A stretch of DNA of 64,000 nucleotides from an uncultured Acetatifactor sp. (GTDB lineage: Bacteria; Bacillota; Clostridia; Lachnospirales; Lachnospiraceae): positions 29,204 to 93,203 of the forward strand of contig CANQJL010000008.1 in the NCBI GenBank assembly GCA_947624245.1. The letters run 5' to 3'. Below are positions 26,197 to 32,850 of the stretch, in pieces (the stretch's first letter is position 1; each line of letters opens with the position of its first letter). Below the pieces are notes generated by a model that was not told the DNA's origin, made no database searches, and worked only from the letters and a program-made list of their open reading frames with translations. The position numbers and the translations under genes are program-made.

Positions 26197-26496
26197 ATGA
26201 ACAGAAAATATTTGCCTCTGATCCTGATGCTGACAGCAGGGTCTGTCACCTGCATCATCACCTTTTTCAAGGACTATACTCTGCTGGAGAAGCTGGTCGC
26301 ACTGTTCGTGGTGATGCTCGTCTTCTTTGTGCTGGGCACTCTGTTGAAGGAGACGCTGGATTATTTTTACGCACAGAACGCAAAGCGGCTGAAGGAAGAG
26401 GGAGAGGTCATCGAAAAAGGTCCCGAGGAGCCGGAGCCTGCCGCTTCCGGGCAGGAAGACGGGACGGAGGAAGCGGAGCCGGACGCCGAACGGTAA
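26197..26496 (+). CDS. Small membrane protein of unknown function (cheD-sigD interval)
   Basis: I do not recognise this 99-residue protein as a named family. It has two hydrophobic segments (about 5-23 and 30-52), a helical stretch, and an acidic Glu/Pro-rich C-terminal tail (about 68-99). AAAGGAG lies 6 bases before the ATG, and it sits 13 bases after cheD and 35 before sigD, so it is very probably translated as part of the motility operon. A motility role is inferred from position only. Confidence 0.75.
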   Translation: MNRKYLPLILMLTAGSVTCIITFFKDYTLLEKLVALFVVMLVFFVLGTLLKETLDYFYAQNAKRLKEEGEVIEKGPEEPEPAASGQEDGTEEAEPDAER

Positions 26497-26531
26497 AGGG
26501 ATAAAAACGACGGGAAAGGAGCGAGGATTTC

Positions 26532-27305
26532 ATGGATGAAGCGGGCAGAAAAAAACTGCTGGAAGAATATGCGAAGACGAAATCACCGGAATCCAGAGAG
26601 AAGATCATCTTGGAGTATGCTCCTCTTGTTAAAGTCGTTGCCGGAAGGCTGAGTATGTATCTGGGCTACAATGTGGAATATGAGGACATGGTCAGCTACG
26701 GCATCTTCGGACTGATAGATGCGATCGATAAGTTTGACTGTCTGAAGGAGGTAAAATTCGAGACATATGCCAGTCTCCGGATCCGCGGCGCCATATTGGA
26801 CCAGATCCGCAGAATGGACTGGATTCCCCGAACCATCAGGCAGAAACAAAAGAAGATAGAGGCGGTGATCCGAGAGGTGGAGCAGACCACCGGAAGGAGC
26901 GCCACGGACGAAGAGATTGCCAGAGGGCTGGGGATCTCGGATGACGAATATCTGGACTGGCAGTCCCAGATGAAGATCACGGGACTCGTTTCGCTGAACG
27001 AATATATGGAACAGGGAAGCGATGTGCCGCGGGATTACAGCAGACAGACGGCTTCCGGCTTTGAGACGCCGGAGGAGAGAGTGGAGAAGGCGGAGCTGAC
27101 GAAGGTGCTGGGGGAGGCGCTGGAGCTGCTCACCGAGAAGGAGCAGAAGGTAATCACGCTCTATTATTATGAGGAGCTTACGTTGAAAGAGATCAGCAAT
27201 ATTCTGGAGGTATCGGAGTCCAGAGTATCGCAGTTACATACAAGGGCGCTTCAGAAAATGAAGACAAAAATGGGAAGTTATATGGGAATCCTGGCGGATA
27301 ATTAA
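26532..27305 (+). CDS. sigD: Flagellar sigma factor SigD/FliA (sigma-28)
   Basis: Sigma-28 directs transcription of late flagellar, chemoreceptor and autolysin genes. The 257-residue product has region 2 (VEYEDMVSYGIFGLIDAIDKFD and FETYASLRIRGAILDQIR), region 3, and region 4 with the helix-turn-helix 'LTLKEISNILEVSESRVSQLHTRALQKM'. A GGAAAGGAG ribosome-binding site precedes the ATG. Its place near the operon end matches Bacillus subtilis, where distance from the promoter limits SigD levels. Confidence 0.97.
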   Translation: MDEAGRKKLLEEYAKTKSPESREKIILEYAPLVKVVAGRLSMYLGYNVEYEDMVSYGIFGLIDAIDKFDCLKEVKFETYASLRIRGAILDQIRRMDWIPRTIRQKQKKIEAVIREVEQTTGRSATDEEIARGLGISDDEYLDWQSQMKITGLVSLNEYMEQGSDVPRDYSRQTASGFETPEERVEKAELTKVLGEALELLTEKEQKVITLYYYEELTLKEISNILEVSESRVSQLHTRALQKMKTKMGSYMGILADN

Positions 27306-27330
27306 TTTGCGCTTCCATGGGGATAATATT

Positions 27331-28920
27331 ATGCAGAATGGATACTTTCGACTGATAAGCGACCCCAAAGGCTACAGTGTGGCCCTGTATCGACCGAAGG
27401 ACGGCGGCGATGATATTCTGCTGACGGAATTGATCGCTTACCTTGACGGTCTGGGGATCAGCTATGACAGAAAGTTAATAGAGATGCGTCTTTTAGATGA
27501 GGGAGACAGCGTGTGCCATCTTGGGAACGGCACATGTCCGTCCTGTCCGGAGTCCTATAATCTGAATGTCTCGGAGGATAAAATGACAGCCTATGTGCGC
27601 TTTATTCCTCCGGCCGGCGAGGGGAACCGGCTGACGATGGACGATTTTCTGAAGGACATGCGTTTCCGCGGCATCAGCTTTGGAATCCGGACGGAAGTGC
27701 TGGAGCGGCATTTCTCCGGCGAGGGCATATACGGCACGGATATCCTGCTGGCGCGGGGGCAGGAGCCCGTTCAGGGAGAAGATGCCAGGATCGAGTACTA
27801 TTTTAATACGGATTCGCGCAGAAGACCGACACAGCGGGAGGACGGCAGTGTCGATTATTTTCATCTGACTACCATCAACCAGTGCAGAAAGGGCGACGTG
27901 CTTGCGAGGATCATTCCCGAGATTCCGGGGCAGGAGGGGCATAATATTTTCAATGAGCCCATCAAGCCAAGAGAGGTGCGCAAGGCGCTTCTGAAGTTCG
28001 GCAGAAATATCGAGCTGTCTGAGGACAAGACGGTCATCACGACCAAGGTGGACGGACATGTATCGCTGGTGGACGACAAGGTATTCGTGGCCGATGTGTA
28101 CGCGGTCAAAGATGTGGATTTCTCCACCGGCAATCTGGACTATGAGGGGAGCATACAGGTCGACGGCAATGTGGCGGAGAATTTTGAGGTCAAGGCCGGC
28201 GGCAATGTGATCGTGAACGGACTGGTGGAAGGCGCCAGGATCGTTGCCGGCGGCGATATCGTCATTGCAAAGGGAATGAACGGTATGCAGAAGGGCTTCC
28301 TGAAGGCCGGCGGCAATGTGATCGTCAAGTTCCTTGAGAATGTGCGGGTCGCGGCCGGCGGCTATGTGGAGGCGGAAGCCATCATGCACAGCAAGGTGTC
28401 CGCCGGAACGGAGGTCCGCGTGGAAGGCCGAAAGGGCGTGATCGTGGGCGGCTATGTTCAGGGCGGTGTCAAGGTGGTCGCCAAGACGATAGGCGCGGGC
28501 ATGGGCTCCGGAACGATCATCGAGGTGGGAGTGAATCCGCTGGTGAAGACACAGTATACTAGTATGGTGAAGGCCCAGGAGGAACTGAATAAGACGGTGA
28601 GGAATGCGGAGACGATCCTCGGCAGCTTCAAGGAAAAGCTTGCAAAGGGCGTGCAGTTCAACGAGGGACAGATCAAGTATATCAAAAGCGTGGCGAAGCT
28701 TGTGGAGGAAAAGGGAGCGGAGTTAAAGTCCATGAATGAGAGAATGGAGCGCTTCCGCACGCTGATGGAGGTTCAGAAGATGGCAGAGGTGGTGGCGAAC
28801 AATGAGATCCACCCGGGGACTACCATTATCATCGGAGACGCCTCGCGGACGCTGCAGTCCAGCTTCCAGTACTGTAAATTTGTGCGGGAAAAAGGCGAGA
28901 TCACGATGAAGCCCCTTTAA
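27331..28920 (+). CDS. FapA (DUF342) family protein
   Basis: The 529-residue product has an N-terminal domain (about 1-170) and a central beta-helical region with repeated glycine-rich turns ('VKAGGNVIVNGLVEGARIVAGGDIVIAKG'). A C-terminal coiled coil follows (about 410-490), the architecture of the DUF342/FapA family. These proteins are common in clostridial motility loci but their role is uncertain. The ORF track opens at TTG 27307; ATG 27331 gives the family N-terminus MQNGYFRLIS and has GGGGAT about 6 bases upstream. Confidence 0.85.
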   Translation: MQNGYFRLISDPKGYSVALYRPKDGGDDILLTELIAYLDGLGISYDRKLIEMRLLDEGDSVCHLGNGTCPSCPESYNLNVSEDKMTAYVRFIPPAGEGNRLTMDDFLKDMRFRGISFGIRTEVLERHFSGEGIYGTDILLARGQEPVQGEDARIEYYFNTDSRRRPTQREDGSVDYFHLTTINQCRKGDVLARIIPEIPGQEGHNIFNEPIKPREVRKALLKFGRNIELSEDKTVITTKVDGHVSLVDDKVFVADVYAVKDVDFSTGNLDYEGSIQVDGNVAENFEVKAGGNVIVNGLVEGARIVAGGDIVIAKGMNGMQKGFLKAGGNVIVKFLENVRVAAGGYVEAEAIMHSKVSAGTEVRVEGRKGVIVGGYVQGGVKVVAKTIGAGMGSGTIIEVGVNPLVKTQYTSMVKAQEELNKTVRNAETILGSFKEKLAKGVQFNEGQIKYIKSVAKLVEEKGAELKSMNERMERFRTLMEVQKMAEVVANNEIHPGTTIIIGDASRTLQSSFQYCKFVREKGEITMKPL

Positions 28921-28947
28921 CGTCTACGGTCAAGGGAGGGCCGGCAT

Positions 28948-29253
28948 ATGGCATTTGGTTCGATAGAACTGACGACAATATCCAGGGCGCAGGATTATTC
29001 TGCGGTCAAGCACAATGAGGATAACAAGGCCTTTGTGGATCAGACGAATATCGGTCAGCAGGCGGCGAAAACGACGGAGCAGCGGATTCGGGAGGTACAC
29101 CAGAGCGACGATGCCGAGTGGCACCAGAACAATCCCGACGCCAAGGAAAAGGGGAACAATGAATACCACGGAGACGGCGGCCGTCAGAGGAAAAAGGCCC
29201 CTCAGGAGAAGATGGTCATAAAGGGGCGCGGCGGCTTCGATATTAAGATTTAG
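28948..29253 (+). CDS. Small soluble protein of unknown function
   Basis: This 101-residue, strongly hydrophilic protein has no signal peptide or membrane segment and is rich in Gln, Asn, Lys, Asp and His, so it is probably largely disordered apart from a short helix (about 25-50). It ends 'KMVIKGRGGFDIKI'. AAGGGAGG lies before the ATG. I do not recognise the family with certainty. It sits between the FapA-type gene and a SwrB-like gene, implying a motility or envelope link. Confidence 0.7.
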   Translation: MAFGSIELTTISRAQDYSAVKHNEDNKAFVDQTNIGQQAAKTTEQRIREVHQSDDAEWHQNNPDAKEKGNNEYHGDGGRQRKKAPQEKMVIKGRGGFDIKI

Positions 29254-29309
29254 CCACAGCACGGCTGCCCGGAGACAGAGGAAAGAGACGGGCAGAGGAA
29301 AGAGGAAAG

Positions 29310-30014
29310 ATGGGAGTTACGGAGATCTTCCTGCTTCTGGCGGGAGGGGTCATTTTTATATTGAGTTTTCTGATTCCGGCGAAGGCCGAGGAGGGCCGGA
29401 TTCTGGAGGCACCCATGTCCAGAGAGGCAATCAAGGCCATGGTGGAACGGGAAATGGAATCGGTAAAGGGACACGTGGACGATGTGGTGGACGAAACCGT
29501 GACCTATGCGATGGAGAAGACGGAGCGGTCTCTGGAGCGCCTGTCCAACGAAAAGATCATGGCGATCAACGAGTATTCCGACACGGTGCTGTCCGAGATA
29601 CACAGAAATCACGAGGAAGCGATGTTTCTCTATGATATGCTGAACAATAAGCATGTCAATCTGAAAAATACGGTCTCCGAGGTGAACCGCACCGTAAAGG
29701 AGGCCGAGGAGACAGTCAATACCTTCCAGAAGCTTACGCCGGAGCCGGTGGAGATTCCCAAAGCGGCCTTCGTCAGAGCGGCCGAGGAGCAGATGGCGTT
29801 AAGCACCGCGCAGGCGGACCGAAAGGAGCCGTCCAAGCCTTCTGAGGCGGACGACGGGGCAAAGGAGCCTGCGGGCAATTCCAACGACCGTATCCTGGAG
29901 CTCTACAGTCAGGGAAAGGATAAGGTGGCCATTGCCAGACAGCTTGGTCTCGGCGTGGGAGAGGTAAAACTTGTGCTCGATCTGTTTGAGCAGGGCGATA
30001 AGAGCGGAGAGTAG
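29310..30014 (+). CDS. SwrB-like membrane protein with C-terminal helix-turn-helix (DUF6115-type)
   Basis: The 234-residue product has one N-terminal membrane helix (about 5-24, IFLLLAGGVIFILSFLIP), a long charged helical region with coiled-coil character (about 40-150), a disordered linker, and a short C-terminal helix-turn-helix-like element 'RILELYSQGKDKVAIARQLGLG'. B. subtilis SwrB (YlxL), which stimulates flagellar export, has the same topology and the same place between sigD and rpsB. The family number DUF6115 is from memory. Orthology to SwrB is an inference. Confidence 0.65.
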   Translation: MGVTEIFLLLAGGVIFILSFLIPAKAEEGRILEAPMSREAIKAMVEREMESVKGHVDDVVDETVTYAMEKTERSLERLSNEKIMAINEYSDTVLSEIHRNHEEAMFLYDMLNNKHVNLKNTVSEVNRTVKEAEETVNTFQKLTPEPVEIPKAAFVRAAEEQMALSTAQADRKEPSKPSEADDGAKEPAGNSNDRILELYSQGKDKVAIARQLGLGVGEVKLVLDLFEQGDKSGE

Positions 30015-30034
30015 AAGAGGATCGGAGGAGTCTT

Positions 30035-30655
30035 GTGAAACTGCGGTATTATCTGAGAGGGCTGGGAATCGGAATCTTTGTCACGGCCCTGATCTTGAGC
30101 ATCACTTCGGAGCCGGCGAAACCGCTGACAGATGCGGAGATACGTGCAAAGGCTCTGACGTTAGGCATGGTGGACGGCGAATCCAGAACGCTGTCCAACT
30201 CCGGAAGCGAACCTGCTTCCGCGCAGAACCAAGCGCAGCCGTCCAAGACGCCGGAAGGAAGCGAAAGCCCCGCACCCTCCGAAAGTCCGTCGTCCTCGGA
30301 GAGCCCCGCGCCTTCCGAAAGTCCGGTGTCCTCGGAGAGCCCTGTGCCCTCTGAAAGTCCGGTGTCCTCGGAGAGCCCTGTGCCCTCTGAAAGTCCGGTA
30401 TCCTCGGAGAATCCTGTGCCTTCCGCAAGCCCGTCGAAAGCGCCCCAGAAGGGGACCGTGACGATTCGGATCGTGCGGGGAGACGGTTCCTACACCGTGA
30501 GCCGCAGGCTGGAGGAGGCGGGTCTGGTGGACAGCGCCCGGGAATTTGACGCCTATTTGGCAGAGCAAGGATATGACAAGAGCGTCAGAACGGGAACGTA
30601 CGAGATACCGGCGGACGCCACGTGGAAGGAGATCGCCGATATGATCGCGGGCTGA
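30035..30655 (+). CDS. Membrane-anchored protein with Ser/Glu/Pro repeats and YceG/LysM-like domain
   Basis: The 206-residue product has one N-terminal membrane helix (about 6-24), a linker of tandem SESPxPSESPxS units (about 77-130), and a C-terminal domain of about 65 residues. That domain follows the LysM-like subdomain of MltG/YceG ('VSRRLEEAGLVDSAREFDAYL', then 'GTYEIPADATWKEIADMI'). The MltG catalytic domain is missing, so it is more likely a wall-binding protein than a transglycosylase. The GTG start at 30035 has GGAGGAG upstream. Confidence 0.75.
   Translation: MKLRYYLRGLGIGIFVTALILSITSEPAKPLTDAEIRAKALTLGMVDGESRTLSNSGSEPASAQNQAQPSKTPEGSESPAPSESPSSSESPAPSESPVSSESPVPSESPVSSESPVPSESPVSSENPVPSASPSKAPQKGTVTIRIVRGDGSYTVSRRLEEAGLVDSAREFDAYLAEQGYDKSVRTGTYEIPADATWKEIADMIAG
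30263..30424 (+). repeat. Tandem 18/36-base repeat encoding Ser-Glu-Pro linker
   Basis: Nine 18-base units alternate between two versions, making a 36-base higher-order period (for example gagagccctgtgccctct then gaaagtccggtgtcctcg). They encode ESPxPS/ESPxSS repeats. The central copies are almost identical, which suggests recent expansion. All units are in frame. Confidence 0.95.
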
Positions 30656-30712
30656 GGCGGCATTGCAAAAAAGCTCCCAATTTGTATGAAAAAGGTATGA
30701 AAAAAGCGAAGA

Positions 30713-30731
30713 CCCCCTTGCAACAGGGGGG
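30713..30731 (+). terminator. Short G/C hairpin just upstream of the rpsB promoter (weak terminator candidate)
   Basis: CCCCC (30713-30717) and GGGGG (30726-30730) flank an 8-base loop and are followed by a T-rich but interrupted stretch. It may end transcription from the motility operon before rpsB. The -35 element of the rpsB promoter candidate lies in its loop. Confidence 0.35.
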
Positions 30732-30746
30732 TTGTTATGTTATAAT
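30718..30746 (+). promoter_or_regulatory. Candidate rpsB-tsf promoter
   Basis: TTGCAA (30718-30723), a 17-base spacer and a perfect TATAAT (30741-30746) preceded by TGT give an extended -10 promoter. It would start a transcript with a leader of about 150 bases ahead of rpsB. Confidence 0.65.
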
Positions 30747-30751
30747 GCAAA

Positions 30752-30905
30752 CGTTGCAAAAAAACACGTACTGCCATTCGACGGTGGTGCCTCTGTCGGA
30801 CAGGGGTAGCCGAAGGAGACAGCCGGACCTTGACGCAGGTTCGGGGCGGGCGAAAGCTGACCCGCGAGGCAGTGCGGAAGAATTCAACCAAACGGAGGTA
30901 GAAAA
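30752..30905 (+). promoter_or_regulatory. Structured 5' leader of rpsB
   Basis: No gene fits here. Three consecutive hairpins can be drawn: CCTCTGT/ACAGGGG (30790-30806), CCGGACCT/AGGTTCGG (30823-30844), and GCGGG/CCCGC (30846-30865) enclosing a GAAA tetraloop. AACGGAGG follows at about 30891. Ribosomal protein operons often carry such leaders for feedback by the encoded protein; binding of S2 here is an inference. Confidence 0.5.
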
Positions 30906-31685
30906 ATGAGCGTTATTTCAATGAAGCAGCTGCTTGAGGCCGGCGTGCATTTCGGGCACCAGACGAGAAGATGGAACCCTAAGATGGCTCCCTATATCTT
31001 CACCGAGAGGAACGGTATCCACATTATCGACCTGCAGAAGTCTGTAGGAAAGGTAGACGAGGCTTACAGAGCCGTTTCCGAGATCGCCGCACAGGGCGGC
31101 ACCATTCTCTTTGTGGGAACCAAGAAGCAGGCGCAGGATGCGGTCAAGACAGAGGCGGAGCGCTGCGGTATGTACTATGTGAACGAGAGATGGCTGGGCG
31201 GAATGCTGACCAACTTCAAGACGATCCGTTCCAGAATCGCAAGACTTCACGCCATTGAGAAGATGTCGGAGGACGGAACCTTTGATGTCCTGCCTAAGAA
31301 GGAAGTGCTGGAGCTGCGCAAGGAGTGGGAGAAGCTTGAGAAGAATCTGGGCGGTATCAAGAACATGACCAGAATCCCCGACGCGATCTTCGTGGTAGAC
31401 CCCAAGAAGGAGCATATCTGCGTGCAGGAGGCTCATGCGCTGGGTATTACGCTGATCGGTATCGGCGACACGAACTGCGATCCCGAGGAGCTGGATTACA
31501 TTATCCCCGGAAACGACGACGCTATCAGAGCGGTAAAGCTGATCGTGTCCAAGATGGCAGACGCAGTCATCGAGGCAAATCAGGGCGAGGCCGTTTATAC
31601 TGAGGCGGAAGCCGCAGCGGAAGACGGCGCAGAGGCGGAAGCCCCTCAGGACATTGAGGAAGTTGCAGAGTCGGAGGAAGCATAA
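30906..31685 (+). CDS. rpsB: 30S ribosomal protein S2
   Basis: S2 is a late-binding protein of the small ribosomal subunit. The 259-residue product begins [27 protein letters not shown] and contains [20 protein letters not shown] and '[24 protein letters not shown]', all diagnostic. The last 30 residues form an acidic tail (Glu/Ala-rich). ACGGAGG precedes the ATG. It is followed by tsf, the near-universal partner. Confidence 0.98.
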   Translation: MSVISMKQLLEAGVHFGHQTRRWNPKMAPYIFTERNGIHIIDLQKSVGKVDEAYRAVSEIAAQGGTILFVGTKKQAQDAVKTEAERCGMYYVNERWLGGMLTNFKTIRSRIARLHAIEKMSEDGTFDVLPKKEVLELRKEWEKLEKNLGGIKNMTRIPDAIFVVDPKKEHICVQEAHALGITLIGIGDTNCDPEELDYIIPGNDDAIRAVKLIVSKMADAVIEANQGEAVYTEAEAAAEDGAEAEAPQDIEEVAESEEA

Positions 31686-31721
31686 TATAAGCTGCCAGTA
31701 TGCAGCAGAAGGAGAAGAAAT

Positions 31722-32660
31722 ATGGCAGAGATTACGGCAAGTATGGTGAAGGAGCTGCGCGAGCAGACCGGCGCCGGCATGATGGATTGTAAGAAGGCCC
31801 TGAACGAGACGGGCGGAAATATGGAGGAGGCCATTGAGGTCCTGAGAAAGAACGGTCAGGCCAAGGCCGTCAAGAAGGAAGGCAGGATCGCCGCGGAGGG
31901 CATCTGCCGTATCGCCACAGAGGGCGACAAGGCCGCCGCAGTGGTGGAGGTAAATTCCGAGACGGACTTTGTGGCGAAGAACGAGACGTTCCAGCAGTTC
32001 GTGGAGGCCGTGGCAGAGCAGGCAGTGAAGTCCGATGCGTCTGATATAGAGACCTTCCTGGAGGAGAAGTGGATCGAGGACGGTTCCAAGACCGTAAAGG
32101 AAGCGCTGGTGGATAAGATCGCCGTGATTGGCGAGAAGCTGAGCATCAGAAGATTTGCGAAGCTTGTAGCTTCCGACGGCTGTGTCGTTTCTTATGTGCA
32201 CGGCGGCGGACGTATCGGCGTTATCGTCGAGGCGAAGACGAACGTGGTGAACGACGCCGTAAAGGAGGCGCTCACCAACGTTGCCATGCAGGTGGCCGCT
32301 CTCAGCCCGAAGTATGTGGCTACGGGAGACGTGTCCGAGGAGTTCAAGGCACACGAGAGAGAGATCATCGCCGCACAGATCGCACAGGATCCCAAGATGG
32401 CGGGCAAGCCCGACAAGGTGATCGAGGGTGCCGTTATGGGCCGCCTGAACAAGGAGCTGAAGGAGGTATGCCTTCTTGAGCAGGTATATGTAAAGGCAGA
32501 GGACGGCAAGCAGACCGTCGCACAGTATCTGGCACAGGTGGCGAAGGAGAACGGCGCGGACTTGAGCATCGCGAAGTTCGTGCGTTTCGAGACCGGCGAG
32601 GGCCTGGAGAAGAAGCAGGAGGATTTTGCCGCAGAAGTGGCTGCGCAGATGAACGCTTAA
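31722..32660 (+). CDS. tsf: Elongation factor Ts
   Basis: EF-Ts exchanges GDP for GTP on EF-Tu. The 312-residue product shows the N-terminal UBA-like domain (MVKELREQTGAGMMDCKKALNE), the TDFVAKNE motif that contacts EF-Tu, and the C-terminal coiled-coil segment. AAGGAG precedes the ATG, 36 bases after rpsB. A clear terminator follows. Confidence 0.98.
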   Translation: MAEITASMVKELREQTGAGMMDCKKALNETGGNMEEAIEVLRKNGQAKAVKKEGRIAAEGICRIATEGDKAAAVVEVNSETDFVAKNETFQQFVEAVAEQAVKSDASDIETFLEEKWIEDGSKTVKEALVDKIAVIGEKLSIRRFAKLVASDGCVVSYVHGGGRIGVIVEAKTNVVNDAVKEALTNVAMQVAALSPKYVATGDVSEEFKAHEREIIAAQIAQDPKMAGKPDKVIEGAVMGRLNKELKEVCLLEQVYVKAEDGKQTVAQYLAQVAKENGADLSIAKFVRFETGEGLEKKQEDFAAEVAAQMNA

Positions 32661-32681
32661 TACAGCAAAAGACAAGGATTG

Positions 32682-32716
32682 CCCCGCAGCTGTTCTCAAG
32701 ACGGCCGCGGGGTTTT
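32682..32716 (+). terminator. Rho-independent terminator after tsf
   Basis: CCCCGC (32682-32687) pairs with GCGGGG (32707-32712), and an inner GCTGT/ACGGC stem adds five pairs. TTTTATATTT follows directly. This ends the rpsB-tsf unit. Confidence 0.9.
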
Positions 32717-32850
32717 ATATTTATGGGATTCCTCTGAACTTGTGGTAGACAAAAGTGCGGAAAACTGGTACTATAATACAAGAATGACCGCCCGTCTGAA
32801 GGGTGCGGGTCCGCAGCGGGGATTCTCACCGCACGGCCCGGAGGTGCTGC

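Noticed and set aside
30263-30424. CRISPR-like spaced repeat
   Set aside because: The units are contiguous, in frame and without unique spacers; they encode a Ser-Glu-Pro linker.
30664-30764. TTGCAAAAAA occurring twice around the rpsB promoter
   Set aside because: The repeat is short and A-rich, with no partner palindrome; chance is enough to explain it.
30918-32699. 593-codon minus-strand frame opposite rpsB-tsf
   Set aside because: It is a shadow of two certain genes. It has His/Leu-rich nonsense composition, no ribosome-binding site and no family resemblance.
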